Assembly: GCA_947176685.1 (NCBI GenBank)
Contig: CAMWRL010000002.1
Coordinates: forward strand, 1-29,991
Direction: 5' to 3'
Source of the DNA: an uncultured Ruminococcus sp.
GTDB taxonomy: Bacteria > Bacillota > Clostridia > Oscillospirales > Ruminococcaceae
DNA length: 29,991 bases
The position numbers and the translations under genes are program-made. Below the pieces are notes generated by a model. It saw only the letters and a list, made by a program, of their open reading frames with translations, was not told where the DNA came from and searched no databases. Shown piece by piece: positions 16,127-23,542 of the stretch (its first letter is position 1; each line of letters starts with the position of its first letter).

Positions 16127-16435
16127 ATGTATAATTACTATTTTATCAAAACAGATACCACAAGTTTACAGACACCCGAAATAGAAAATTATCTCCGGTC
16201 ATTCGGAGTATTTGACGAAGAAAAAGGAATGTTTTTCTGTAGGAAACCTTTTCTTGACATTTTGCTCATGAACGTCACAAATCCGGACAGCTGGAGTTCC
16301 CGTGACTACGACAGTCAGGAAACAAACTATATTTCAATTATTACAAGCTGTTTCAGCGATAATGACAGTCTTGTTATTAATATCCTGCAAGGACTTGAAA
16401 ATCTTACAGGTCTTACAATATCTTCCGATTGCTGA
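16127..16435 (+). CDS. Small protein of unknown function (102 residues)
   Basis: Starts at the ATG at 16127, one base after the DUF3810 stop codon; a longer reading from 16091 would overlap that gene by 35 bases and has no better ribosome binding site. The product is acidic and soluble with no signal peptide or membrane segment. Segments such as RKPFLDILLMNVTNPDSWSS and ETNYISIITS look well-folded. Its size and charge resemble immunity-type proteins, but I cannot name a family. The last 13 codons and the bases after the stop codon recur at 16989-17027. Confidence 0.65.
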   Translation: MYNYYFIKTDTTSLQTPEIENYLRSFGVFDEEKGMFFCRKPFLDILLMNVTNPDSWSSRDYDSQETNYISIITSCFSDNDSLVINILQGLENLTGLTISSDC

Positions 16436-16441
16436 CAAAAG
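16403..16441 (+). repeat. Direct repeat copy 1: 3' end of the 102-residue gene
   Basis: 39 bases covering the last codons, stop codon and CAAAAG after it; 36 of 39 bases match the copy at 16989-17027. The first 22 bases (16403-16424) are identical. Confidence 0.85.
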
Positions 16442-16481
16442 TTGTAAACTCTTTAGATGAATTATTGGAGGTGTTAAAGTA

Positions 16482-16907
16482 ATGGGATTAACAGGTTCTA
16501 TTTTCAGAAAAAAGGAATTGTTATCTTTTAAAGAAACAAAAACAATTACTATTGAAATTCTTGAATCATTAAAATATAGGGTTGGGATAATGAACGAAGA
16601 TTATTTTACTATAAGTGTCAATAAGGACGATATCGGTTTTGTAATGTATATTTACAGCAAACCTCATGAAGCAGATGAATATAATTTTTCGTATATAGAT
16701 TCAGGTATTACAAGGGCTATTGATATCGAAGATGTTTCAGAATGTGAAGAGATGATATTGCTTTTTCTGAAAGAGTACTTTAAATATTTTCCGAATGATT
16801 ATTTTGATGATGACCTTGACTGGTATTATACAAAAAAAGATATTGATGAGGCTTTTAAAAAGGGCGATTTCCATGAATGGTGCTATAAACCGCCAAAAGA
16901 TATATGA
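16482..16907 (+). CDS. Small acidic protein of unknown function (141 residues)
   Basis: ATG preceded by GGAGGTG at 16467-16473. The product has no signal peptide or membrane segment and is rich in Asp, Glu, Tyr and Phe, with an acidic C-terminal half (FPNDYFDDDLDWYY). It could be an immunity-type or regulatory protein; I recognise no family. Codon use is more AT-rich than in the flanking genes, and the gene stands between two copies of the neighbouring gene's 3' end, so it may be a later insertion. Confidence 0.7.
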   Translation: MGLTGSIFRKKELLSFKETKTITIEILESLKYRVGIMNEDYFTISVNKDDIGFVMYIYSKPHEADEYNFSYIDSGITRAIDIEDVSECEEMILLFLKEYFKYFPNDYFDDDLDWYYTKKDIDEAFKKGDFHEWCYKPPKDI

Positions 16908-16970
16908 TTATGAGATTCAAATGTAAAAGAAAATTATTATATTTTTCATTGTGAATTATGTAACTTTTAA

Positions 16971-17021
16971 CAGAATGGTCTGGAAACGCTTACAGGTCTT
17001 ACAATATCTTTCGATGACTGA
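16971..17021 (+). pseudogene. Remnant 3' end of a paralogue of the 102-residue gene
   Basis: The frame CAG AAT GGT CTG ... TGA codes for QNGLETLTGLTISFDD and stop, matching the QGLENLTGLTISSDC end of the gene at 16127-16435. A TAA stands immediately upstream in this frame, so only the tail survives. It ends 14 bases before the next gene, whose AAGGAG site follows the copied CAAAAG. Confidence 0.75.
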
Positions 17022-17027
17022 CAAAAG
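16989..17027 (+). repeat. Direct repeat copy 2: gene-tail remnant
   Basis: Second copy of the 39-base repeat seen at 16403-16441. It lies between the 141-residue gene and the 216-residue gene and overlaps the latter's ribosome binding site. Confidence 0.85.
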
Positions 17028-17035
17028 GAGAATAT

Positions 17036-17686
17036 ATGAACGGATATATTACATTCTGGTCTAAAGAATATGTCAAAGAACTTGAAAAACATCACGATAA
17101 CGGAAAAATATGTGTAGTACACGGAAGTCAGCACCAGAGAATGCCCTACATTTCGGCACTGAAAACAGGCGATGTAATTTATCCGGTTGCAATACGTGAC
17201 AAAACTCTATGTGTTATGGCAAGAATGCCTGTCGAAAAAATAGAGCCGGCTTTCGACTATCTCATGAGGGAAACGGGGTATTATCATTCGGCACTGATAC
17301 CGGAGGGAATTTTAATCCGGTCGCAAGGAGTTTACGGGGAATTTAATATGTTTTCCGGCGGCTGCGGATATACCGGAAAAATCACACTGCCTGAAAATAT
17401 ACATACAGTCATTGACGAAAATTCAATGATACCAAAACCACACCAGTTTCACCAAGAACCAATAACCTGTTGTGCAAATCTCTCCGCAAGCAGCGAAAAT
17501 GGCTCATTGATTTTTCCACGTCCGATACCCCTTGAAACAGTTGCTGTTTTAAAATTCGGCAAAACAAAATCCACACAAAAATCTTTGCGTTTCGACAAAA
17601 ACGGAAATCTCACCAGTATATCGCTCAGCGGTTTCATAAGAAAAATGAGTGATGAGACTTTTGAAATTTTTGAAAAGCTGTTCTGA
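17036..17686 (+). CDS. Protein of unknown function (216 residues)
   Basis: ATG preceded by AAGGAG (17025-17030). Soluble, no signal peptide. The N-terminal part (FWSKEYVKELEKHHDNGKI, then VHGSQHQRM and GDVIYPVAIRDKTLCVMARM) has the look of a small beta-rich domain in which a GD-x-IYPV strand is followed by a substrate-facing loop, somewhat like PUA/ASCH-type folds. This is only a visual impression. The C-terminal part (from about 145) has RPIPLETVAVLKFGK. The T tract for transcription end at 17718-17744 is weak. Confidence 0.7.
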   Translation: MNGYITFWSKEYVKELEKHHDNGKICVVHGSQHQRMPYISALKTGDVIYPVAIRDKTLCVMARMPVEKIEPAFDYLMRETGYYHSALIPEGILIRSQGVYGEFNMFSGGCGYTGKITLPENIHTVIDENSMIPKPHQFHQEPITCCANLSASSENGSLIFPRPIPLETVAVLKFGKTKSTQKSLRFDKNGNLTSISLSGFIRKMSDETFEIFEKLF

Positions 17687-17717
17687 TAAAACTATTGTTC
17701 TTTAAGACTGCATAAAA

Positions 17718-17744
17718 AAGGACGGTTATAAACAAACCGTCCTT
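17718..17744 (+). terminator. 27-base hairpin, copy 1
   Basis: Perfect 10-bp stem (17718-17727 with 17735-17744) around ATAAACA. The 27 bases are identical to 18555-18581. In plus orientation the following TTATATCC is a weak T tract, so stopping of the 17036 gene may be partial. In this copy the frame reads KKGRL and stop, which equals the end of the methyltransferase protein (KKQGRL) minus one residue. Confidence 0.7.
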
Positions 17745-17773
17745 ATATCCTGATAACTGACAAGGAGGATTCA

Positions 17774-18568
17774 ATGATTATAAAAAACGAAAATATAGAT
17801 TCCGGAAAAGCTTTTGACTGGGGCAGGACTTCGGACGACTATGCAAAATATCGTGACATTTATCCGCAGGAATTTTACGATAAAATTATACAGCGTGGTT
17901 TATGTACGGCTGGTCAGAAAGTTCTTGATGTCGGAACAGGAACAGGAGTACTTCCACGAAATATGCACAGGTACGGTGCAAAGTGGACTGGTACGGATAT
18001 TTCTGAAAATCAGACGGCAGCAGCAAAAAAGTTATCTGTCGGAATGGACATAGACTACTACACCGCACCAACCGAAAAACTTGATTTTCCGGACAACTCA
18101 TTTGACGTTATAACAGCTTGTCAGTGTTTCTGGTACTTCGACCACGAAAAAACAGTCAAGAATTTTTATCGTATGCTGAAACCCAACGGACATATTCTCG
18201 TTTTATATATGGCATGGCTTCCGTATGAGGACAAAATAGCCGGCGAAAGTGAAAAGCTTATTTTAAAATACAACCCTCACTGGAGTGGTGCAGGCGAAAC
18301 GGTTCACCCGATATTCATTCCGGACTGCTACAGGGAATATTTCAGTATTACATATCATGAGGAATATCCGTTAAAAGTGCGTTTTACCCGTGAAAGCTGG
18401 AACGGCAGACTAAAGGCTTGTCGTGGAATAGGTGCGTCACTTTCTGAAACGGAAATAAACACATGGGAACAGGAACACAAAAAACTTTTATCCGAAATTA
18501 CACCGCCGGAATTTGATATTATTCATTATGCGGCAGTCGCTGAACTAAAAAAACAAGGACGGTTATAA
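17774..18568 (+). CDS. Class I SAM-dependent methyltransferase
   Basis: 264 residues. Motif I VLDVGTGTGV (Gly54, Gly56, Gly58) binds S-adenosylmethionine; the acidic end of strand 2 is TGTDISENQ, motif II-like AAPTEKLDFPDNSFDV appears as TAPTEKLDFPDNSFDVITAC, and motif III is YRMLKPNGHILVLY. This is the Methyltransf_11/25 pattern of small-molecule methyltransferases; the substrate cannot be told. AAGGAGG at 17762-17768 fixes the start. The last codons and the stop codon lie inside a terminator hairpin that is duplicated exactly upstream of the gene, so the gene is bracketed by two identical 27-base hairpins. Confidence 0.88.
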   Translation: MIIKNENIDSGKAFDWGRTSDDYAKYRDIYPQEFYDKIIQRGLCTAGQKVLDVGTGTGVLPRNMHRYGAKWTGTDISENQTAAAKKLSVGMDIDYYTAPTEKLDFPDNSFDVITACQCFWYFDHEKTVKNFYRMLKPNGHILVLYMAWLPYEDKIAGESEKLILKYNPHWSGAGETVHPIFIPDCYREYFSITYHEEYPLKVRFTRESWNGRLKACRGIGASLSETEINTWEQEHKKLLSEITPPEFDIIHYAAVAELKKQGRL

Positions 18569-18581
18569 ACAAACCGTCCTT
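18555..18581. terminator. 27-base hairpin, copy 2; bidirectional terminator
   Basis: Perfect 10-bp stem (18555-18564 with 18572-18581) and ATAAACA loop. The methyltransferase stop codon TAA (18566-18568) is in the loop. Plus strand continues with TTATATTTT; on the minus strand GTTTTTTTAG follows, so it also ends the convergent cellulase gene, 10 bases past its stop codon. Confidence 0.85.
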
Positions 18582-18591
18582 TATATTTTAA

Positions 18592-20502
18592 TTAATTGTC
18601 CATCTGTTCCGAGGTCAGCGGCAAATCAGAAACGTTGAATTTTTTGAGGTCAATCATCTGGATAGCGAGTGCATCTTTAGGTGAAACACCATCGCCACGC
18701 TCAACAACATCTGCGTTATTCTGAGCCTGTTCGGAAAGCTTATACTCATCCGGATTTGAGAGAGCCTGCATTATAAGTACTGCGTCCGCAAGACTTACTT
18801 TTCCATCAATATTGACATCTCCCAGCATTCCGTCTGCATTGGTTGCAGAAGTTCCGGTTGTAGCAGTTGTCGTGGTAGTTGTAGTTGTGGAATCAGTCTT
18901 TTTTGTAGTAGCGGTTGTTGTAGTTCCGGAAGAACCGTCCACTGTAACAGGAGTTCCGGCTTTGTCCAGAACCGTACCGCCGTCAAGGTTGCTGCCCTCT
19001 GTAGCAGCGTACTGTGTATAAAATTCATTAAGTGAAATACCTGTGCCGTTGCTGCCGAGAGCTTTCTGGTGGTCAAGACCGATATATTTTCCTGTTTTCT
19101 GAGTCTGCCAGAGTGCCTTCTCCATAAGTGCATATTTGTCTTTTTCCCACTCAATATTCGTCGAGCCTGCCTGCTGACCGCAGGAAATGTTTGCCCAAAG
19201 ACCGCCGGTATCGCCTGAGTTTGTATTCAGACACCAGAAAGTATGATTAATATGATGTTCAATCATGTAGTCACGGAGTAATTCCATCCATTTCTGATTT
19301 TCCTTGCCGTCCATATGACCGCCCCATTCGCCTATGAGTTCGGGAGCGATGTCTTCGGCATTGATATATGCCCATGTATCGTACCAGTAGTCGTCAAGAA
19401 GCGTCTGAGTTGTGAAGTCCTTGTCAAACCATGTCTGCGCATAAACTGACGGGCCATAGTCGTGAGGTGAATAAACTATCTGACTTGTGCCGTGTTTCGG
19501 GGTAATGGGATATTCTCTTGCTCCTCTGAAGTTGCCGCCCCACCATGCTCCGATGTATGGAGAATTATCACGTCTATCTTCTATTCCCCAGTAGTCGCCG
19601 GGCATAGCACCGCTGAGAGACTGTTCAACGCCCTCAATGAAAATAAGTGCGTTAGGGTTAACGTCAAGAATAGCGTCAGCGCATTTTGTAGCGGCATAAG
19701 CCCAGTTGTTTTCGTCAGTAGAGCCGTCCCATTTTGCGGCTTTGTCGCCCTCCTGTCCCTTTCCGTGAGGTTCGTTCTTGAGGTCGTAGCCTAAAAGCGT
19801 ATCATTATTCTTGTATTTTTCGGCAACCCACACAAGTGAATCAATCCACAGGTCTGTTGTAACCATAGTACCGTCAGCTGTTTCCTTGCCGTACCAGAGG
19901 TTGTAGTTGTGACCCGAGTTATCGGCGTGCGGACTGTGAATATCAATAAATGCCTTTATACCGTGCTGTTTGCACTTGTCAAGGATTATATCAAATCCCC
20001 TGTCGCTGGTGATAAGGGTTTTGCCGTCAGCTTCAACGAAATCCTTATTCAGATTTCCGTAAGTACCAGCCTTGATGACACCGCCGTTTCCGTCGTCCTG
20101 GTCTACAGGAGGATTATAAACCGCCTGCATACCGCCCGAACTTATCTGATAAGGCGTGCCGTTCATCCATGACAGAATCAGCTCCGTTGAAATAGGAAAG
20201 CGGATAACATTGATACCTCTGTCGGCAACTTCTGAAAGCATATCGTCAATATCGCCTGCATAAAGGTAATGCGGAGAATATTCGATACAGTTAAGACCGA
20301 ACCAGTTAGCACCAGTAAGCCATACTTCATTGCCGTTCATATCGTAAAGTCTGCTTCCCTCAGCGTGTAACCAGTCATCGTTACAGTCATCAACAGCGGT
20401 AGCGGTTAAGGGATTTCCGAAAAATCCTGATACTGCCGGTACAGCAGGTACAGCAATTACTGCCGCCGACAGTAAAGCTGTTATTTTTTTTAATTTTCCC
20501 AT
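18592..20502 (-). CDS. GH5 family cellulase (endoglucanase) with Thr-rich linker and dockerin
   Basis: 636 residues. Signal peptide about 1-36. GH5 catalytic domain about 40-475: the strand-4 motif LKNEP gives the acid/base Glu244, IGEWGG gives the nucleophile Glu392, and conserved RFPIS, DIHSPH, SPHDYG and FWCLNTNSGD segments are present. It would hydrolyse beta-1,4-glucan (cellulose or related) outside the cell with retention of configuration. A Thr-rich linker (about 526-555) leads to a type I dockerin from residue 561: loops DVNIDGKVSLAD and a 13-position DVVERGDGVSPKD. The dockerin closely resembles that of the LRR protein at 921-2375. Its promoter and a downstream palindrome at 20521-20535 suggest specific repression. 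Ribosome binding site AGAGGAA. Confidence 0.95.
   Translation of the reverse strand: MGKLKKITALLSAAVIAVPAVPAVSGFFGNPLTATAVDDCNDDWLHAEGSRLYDMNGNEVWLTGANWFGLNCIEYSPHYLYAGDIDDMLSEVADRGINVIRFPISTELILSWMNGTPYQISSGGMQAVYNPPVDQDDGNGGVIKAGTYGNLNKDFVEADGKTLITSDRGFDIILDKCKQHGIKAFIDIHSPHADNSGHNYNLWYGKETADGTMVTTDLWIDSLVWVAEKYKNNDTLLGYDLKNEPHGKGQEGDKAAKWDGSTDENNWAYAATKCADAILDVNPNALIFIEGVEQSLSGAMPGDYWGIEDRRDNSPYIGAWWGGNFRGAREYPITPKHGTSQIVYSPHDYGPSVYAQTWFDKDFTTQTLLDDYWYDTWAYINAEDIAPELIGEWGGHMDGKENQKWMELLRDYMIEHHINHTFWCLNTNSGDTGGLWANISCGQQAGSTNIEWEKDKYALMEKALWQTQKTGKYIGLDHQKALGSNGTGISLNEFYTQYAATEGSNLDGGTVLDKAGTPVTVDGSSGTTTTATTKKTDSTTTTTTTTATTGTSATNADGMLGDVNIDGKVSLADAVLIMQALSNPDEYKLSEQAQNNADVVERGDGVSPKDALAIQMIDLKKFNVSDLPLTSEQMDN
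18838..18927 (-). repeat. Low-complexity Thr-rich linker codons
   Basis: Residues about 526-555 of the cellulase are mostly Thr, coded by ACA/ACT/ACG/ACC runs, a flexible and probably O-glycosylated linker between catalytic domain and dockerin. Confidence 0.8.
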
Positions 20503-20520
20503 GATAAATTCCTCTTTTCT

Positions 20521-20535
20521 GATACGAAACGTATC
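20521..20535. promoter_or_regulatory. Palindromic operator candidate in the cellulase leader
   Basis: GATACG-AAA-CGTATC, a perfect 6-bp inverted repeat with 3-base centre, lies about 8-22 bases downstream of the predicted transcription start and ahead of the ribosome binding site. This is a classic place for a repressor of a carbohydrate-inducible gene. The spacing and symmetry suit a dimeric helix-turn-helix protein; no regulator gene is in the window. Confidence 0.55.
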
Positions 20536-20549
20536 TTTTAATTAACTAT

Positions 20550-20578
20550 ATTTTATCATTAAATTCAGCAAAAGTCAA
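20550..20578 (-). promoter_or_regulatory. Sigma-A promoter of the GH5 cellulase gene
   Basis: Minus strand: TTGACT at 20578-20573, 17-base spacer, TAAAAT at 20555-20550 with a TGa extended -10. Expected start near 20543. It begins 7 bases past the stop codon of the upstream kinase gene. Confidence 0.85.
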
Positions 20579-20584
20579 CAGCAA

Positions 20585-21448
20585 TCAGAATGCTTTGCGG
20601 ATAATATTTTCTATATCGGAATTACTTTCAAAATATTCAAGCTGTATCAATAAATCTTCGGCACGTCTGCGGCACTGGTCGGGAGTTTTCGTAACAAAAT
20701 AGCGTTCGTCTGCCAACGAATCGGCAAAATAACGCATTGCAAGTTCTGCGGTAATATACAGTATGCCATAGTACAGGGAGTCTATTTCCTCACCGGAAAG
20801 AATACCGTTCAGACCGTCTGCAAACCCCTGCGTTATACGTTCAATATCTCCGCCGGAACGTATCATATCACCATAGTCAATGGCAACAAAGCCTTTCATA
20901 GCTGTATCAAGGTCAATTATAGTTGTCCTGTCACCGAAGATTATATTATCTTTTTTAGCGTCATTGTGGACGTTTCGCTGAGGAACGTCCCTGAAAAATT
21001 CAAGCCTGTCCCGTAAACCGTCAAAACGTTTCATAATGTCAGCCGGAAGTCCTTGATAATATCTGTCAAAATTATGGAAGTTCTCAATGGTATTTTCCAG
21101 AACTGTATTTTCACGGTTCAGTATGTCTATGAATTTCCCGAAAGCATATCCGGTCATATAGTCGTGGTTTTCCGGAAAGCCGAAATTTTCCGTATACTCA
21201 TAGACACGCCACACTTCGCCGTTGATTTCAAGAAAATTTTCGTTTCCAGCGGTCAGATAATGCGGAACAGTTATTATATCCTGTCCGGAAACCTTAAAAG
21301 CCTGCTCAATTTTTCGGATATTGCCCGTTACCGCATGGGGATTGCGGAAAACTTTCCGGTTAAGCGACTGGAGAATATATTTCCCGTTTCTGCACTCCGC
21401 AAGATACGTGCGGTTTATATGACCTGTCCGTATTGGAGATATTTCCAT
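20585..21448 (-). CDS. APH/NahK-like phosphotransferase (sugar or small-molecule kinase)
   Basis: 287 residues from the first ATG. Kinase motifs of the aminoglycoside phosphotransferase superfamily are clear: a GHINRTYL nucleotide-loop motif near the N-terminus, the catalytic VHNDAKKDNI (Asp163, Asn168 by this numbering), and the metal-binding IDLD at 178-181. The GHIN motif is typical of N-acetylhexosamine kinase (NahK)-like members; the substrate is not certain. Family members have 15-20 residues ahead of GHIN; here the open frame continues upstream with DILGLFGIPDV, which fits that segment, but without ATG/GTG/TTG. An ATT at 21496 or 21493 has GGAGG (21506-21502) 5 or 8 bases upstream, so translation may really begin there. 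Last gene of the TPR operon. Confidence 0.85.
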   Translation of the reverse strand: MEISPIRTGHINRTYLAECRNGKYILQSLNRKVFRNPHAVTGNIRKIEQAFKVSGQDIITVPHYLTAGNENFLEINGEVWRVYEYTENFGFPENHDYMTGYAFGKFIDILNRENTVLENTIENFHNFDRYYQGLPADIMKRFDGLRDRLEFFRDVPQRNVHNDAKKDNIIFGDRTTIIDLDTAMKGFVAIDYGDMIRSGGDIERITQGFADGLNGILSGEEIDSLYYGILYITAELAMRYFADSLADERYFVTKTPDQCRRRAEDLLIQLEYFESNSDIENIIRKAF

Positions 21449-21488
21449 TACATCCGGAATCCCGAAAAGCCCCAGTATATCATATGTA

Positions 21489-21833
21489 TTAATAATTTAC
21501 GCCTCCGATATTGAAAAATCTTCCAAATTCCGTCCAGCCGCCTATAAGATTTACGCATAACACAAACAGTCCGCAAAAAATTATAATTGGAATTATTTTT
21601 CTTTTAACACATCTGAACAGATAAATTCCGGACGGTACAGTTAAAGCAATTAATATAATCAACTCCACGAATCCCAGCATTATTGATATATCCTTTTCGC
21701 CGCCTAAATCATAGCTGTAACCTTTTGAATGTCCGGTAATGTCCATATACACCCAGCCCATACACACCGGCATTGCAAACGCCATAAAGCTTGTCCAGAG
21801 GAAATTCAGCCCGAATAATATTTTGTTTTTCAT
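21489..21833 (-). CDS. Small membrane protein of unknown function (114 residues)
   Basis: Three hydrophobic segments (about residues 7-29, 50-73 and 82-100) with conserved-looking loop GHSKGYSYDLGGEKD. AGGAG lies 9 bases ahead of the ATG. It sits 24 bases after the TPR gene and its stop codon overlaps the proposed non-ATG start of the kinase gene, so it belongs to the same operon. I do not recognise a family. Confidence 0.72.
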   Translation of the reverse strand: MKNKILFGLNFLWTSFMAFAMPVCMGWVYMDITGHSKGYSYDLGGEKDISIMLGFVELIILIALTVPSGIYLFRCVKRKIIPIIIFCGLFVLCVNLIGGWTEFGRFFNIGGVNY

Positions 21834-21857
21834 ATTATATGCTCCTGAATCTGTTTT

Positions 21858-22766
21858 TTATTTCTTCTTTTTTGCGTTAAGCTTCTGTTTTGCCCATATA
21901 ATATATGCGGTCGTATTACTGAACAGAAACTCATTTTCTTCCGTTTCAACTATAAGTTCCTCAATTGTACACGGTCTGTATCCATAAGGATTCATATTTT
22001 CAATAACCTTTTTCAATTCTTTGGATTTACCTGTTATGAGTTCAAAAAATTTATATGTATCCTCATTTAAATCACACAGCTTTTTGAGATAATGATTTGC
22101 CTTGCGCAGATTGCCTAGTTTATAGTACAGTATGGACAACGGCAGCAAAAACTGCGTACCTTCTTCGGGGTACTTTTTCAGAAGTTCAAGTGCTGACTGT
22201 TCGTCCTCAAAATATGCATAAAGATGCATAAGACTGTATCTTGCCCCTAAATTATCATTATTGCACAATCCGAGCATTTTTTCATATTGCGCAACGGCAA
22301 GTCTCATCTGTCCGCACTCAACGAAATTGTCAGCATATTTTTGCAGAAGACGCATATACGGACGTGTTTCAAACATAAGCCAGAACTCTCCTATAACGTC
22401 ATCTTCAAAATAACCCTGCTCATGTAATGCTTCTTCTGCTTCCGCAATAAGTTTTTCGTACTTGTCGGAAAGCTTTTCTTTGGAAGTACAGGTAAGTTCA
22501 GCAACCAGTGACAGTGCATCAAGGTTGTCCGGCTCAAGCTCAACAGCCTGTTTTGCATATTTTAAAGCGTCTTTTTTAGTGTCTGCCAATTCTGCAAGCT
22601 CCAGAAAATCATACACGGTATCGGCGTTGTCATCGCCGGATTGCATAGATGACATAAAGCTTTCCAAAGCCTTGTTGATTTCTTCTTCGCTTTCCAGCGG
22701 AATATCATTGCTTTCGTTCATAAAGTCCTCAAAATCCCTGAAAAACTTTTCTGTCTGTTTAAACAT
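21858..22766 (-). CDS. Tetratricopeptide repeat protein
   Basis: 302 residues from the ATG at 22766, preferred over the ATG at 22778 because GGAG lies 8 bases before it. Helical repeats with TPR spacing are visible at about residues 65-95 (DALKYAKQAVELEPDNLDAL) and 155-235 (MRLAVAQYEKMLGL, then SALELLKKYPEEG and LRKANHYLKKLCDL). The N-terminal 45 residues are acidic. No signal peptide, so a cytosolic scaffold or partner-binding protein is expected. The overall pattern is like ST7/SEC-C-associated TPR proteins of Firmicutes, but the role is unknown. First gene of a three-gene operon with promoter at 22810-22838. Confidence 0.8.
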   Translation of the reverse strand: MFKQTEKFFRDFEDFMNESNDIPLESEEEINKALESFMSSMQSGDDNADTVYDFLELAELADTKKDALKYAKQAVELEPDNLDALSLVAELTCTSKEKLSDKYEKLIAEAEEALHEQGYFEDDVIGEFWLMFETRPYMRLLQKYADNFVECGQMRLAVAQYEKMLGLCNNDNLGARYSLMHLYAYFEDEQSALELLKKYPEEGTQFLLPLSILYYKLGNLRKANHYLKKLCDLNEDTYKFFELITGKSKELKKVIENMNPYGYRPCTIEELIVETEENEFLFSNTTAYIIWAKQKLNAKKKK

Positions 22767-22809
22767 AGTATTCTCCATTCTGCCGTATATAGCTATAAAA
22801 TATAATTTT

Positions 22810-22838
22810 ATTGTATCATTTTTCTTTTAAACTGTAAA
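22810..22838 (-). promoter_or_regulatory. Sigma-A promoter of the TPR-membrane protein-kinase operon
   Basis: Minus strand: TTTACA at 22838-22833, 17-base spacer, TACAAT at 22815-22810 with TGa extended -10. Each hexamer differs from consensus at one position. Confidence 0.75.
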
Positions 22839-22876
22839 GGTTTTTTGAAAATTTTTTGTCACATTTCGGGATTATT

Positions 22877-23524
22877 TTACAAACGATTCAGATATGACTT
22901 TATTTCCGATTTGACTTTTTCAAGGTCGCTGCACGACAACAACGGTATCAGACTATTTATTTCTTCAATACTCTTGTCCCACCAGCGAAATTCAAGCATA
23001 AGGTTTATTAATTCGTTGTCAAAACGCTTTCTTATCTCACGGGCAGGATTTCCGGCAGCTATCGTATAAGGCGGTACGTCACTTCCGACAACGCTGTTAA
23101 GTCCGATAATTGCACCGTCACCGATATGTACACCGGCTAAAATGGTTGCATTCTGTCCTATCCATACATCATTGCCCACAACAGTATCGCCTTTATGTGG
23201 CAGTTCCGAAAGCGGCGGAACTTCCTGTTCCCAACCCTCCATAATGTAAAACGGATATGTTGAAACAGCGTTCATCTGATGATTCGCACCATTCATGACA
23301 AAATTCACTCCGGACGCTATCTGACAGAATTTTCCTATTATAAGCCTGTCTCCGTAAAAGTCATAATGGTGTGTAACGTGTTTTTCAAAATCAACGTCGC
23401 TGAAATATGTAAAATCCCCGACTATTATATTAGGATTTTTTATTGTGGGTTTTACATAAGTAACTGTTTTGCAGTTCGGTACGGGAAAAATTCTGTCCGG
23501 ATTAGGTGTTATTCCGTTTTTCAT
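22877..23524 (-). CDS. CatB/Vat-type xenobiotic O-acetyltransferase (left-handed beta-helix)
   Basis: 215 residues. Hexapeptide-repeat protein of the xenobiotic acyltransferase group (Vat streptogramin acetyltransferases and CatB chloramphenicol acetyltransferases). The likely catalytic His82 is in GANHQMNAVSTYPF, and the acetyl-CoA-binding coils read VVGNDVWIGQNATILAGV, HIGDGAIIGLNSVVGSDVPPY and IAAGNPAREIRKRF. Many chromosomal members acetylate unknown hydroxyl groups, so antibiotic resistance is possible but unproven. GAGGTG precedes the ATG. It follows the VOC gene by 18 bases. No clear terminator is seen in 22839-22876. Confidence 0.9.
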   Translation of the reverse strand: MKNGITPNPDRIFPVPNCKTVTYVKPTIKNPNIIVGDFTYFSDVDFEKHVTHHYDFYGDRLIIGKFCQIASGVNFVMNGANHQMNAVSTYPFYIMEGWEQEVPPLSELPHKGDTVVGNDVWIGQNATILAGVHIGDGAIIGLNSVVGSDVPPYTIAAGNPAREIRKRFDNELINLMLEFRWWDKSIEEINSLIPLLSCSDLEKVKSEIKSYLNRL

Positions 23525-23542
23525 ATTTCACCTCATTCATAT

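Noticed and set aside
16403..18581. Integron-type attC array around the small genes
   Set aside because: The duplicated segments are gene tails and a terminator hairpin, not attC sites, the two repeat pairs are unrelated to each other, and no integrase is present.
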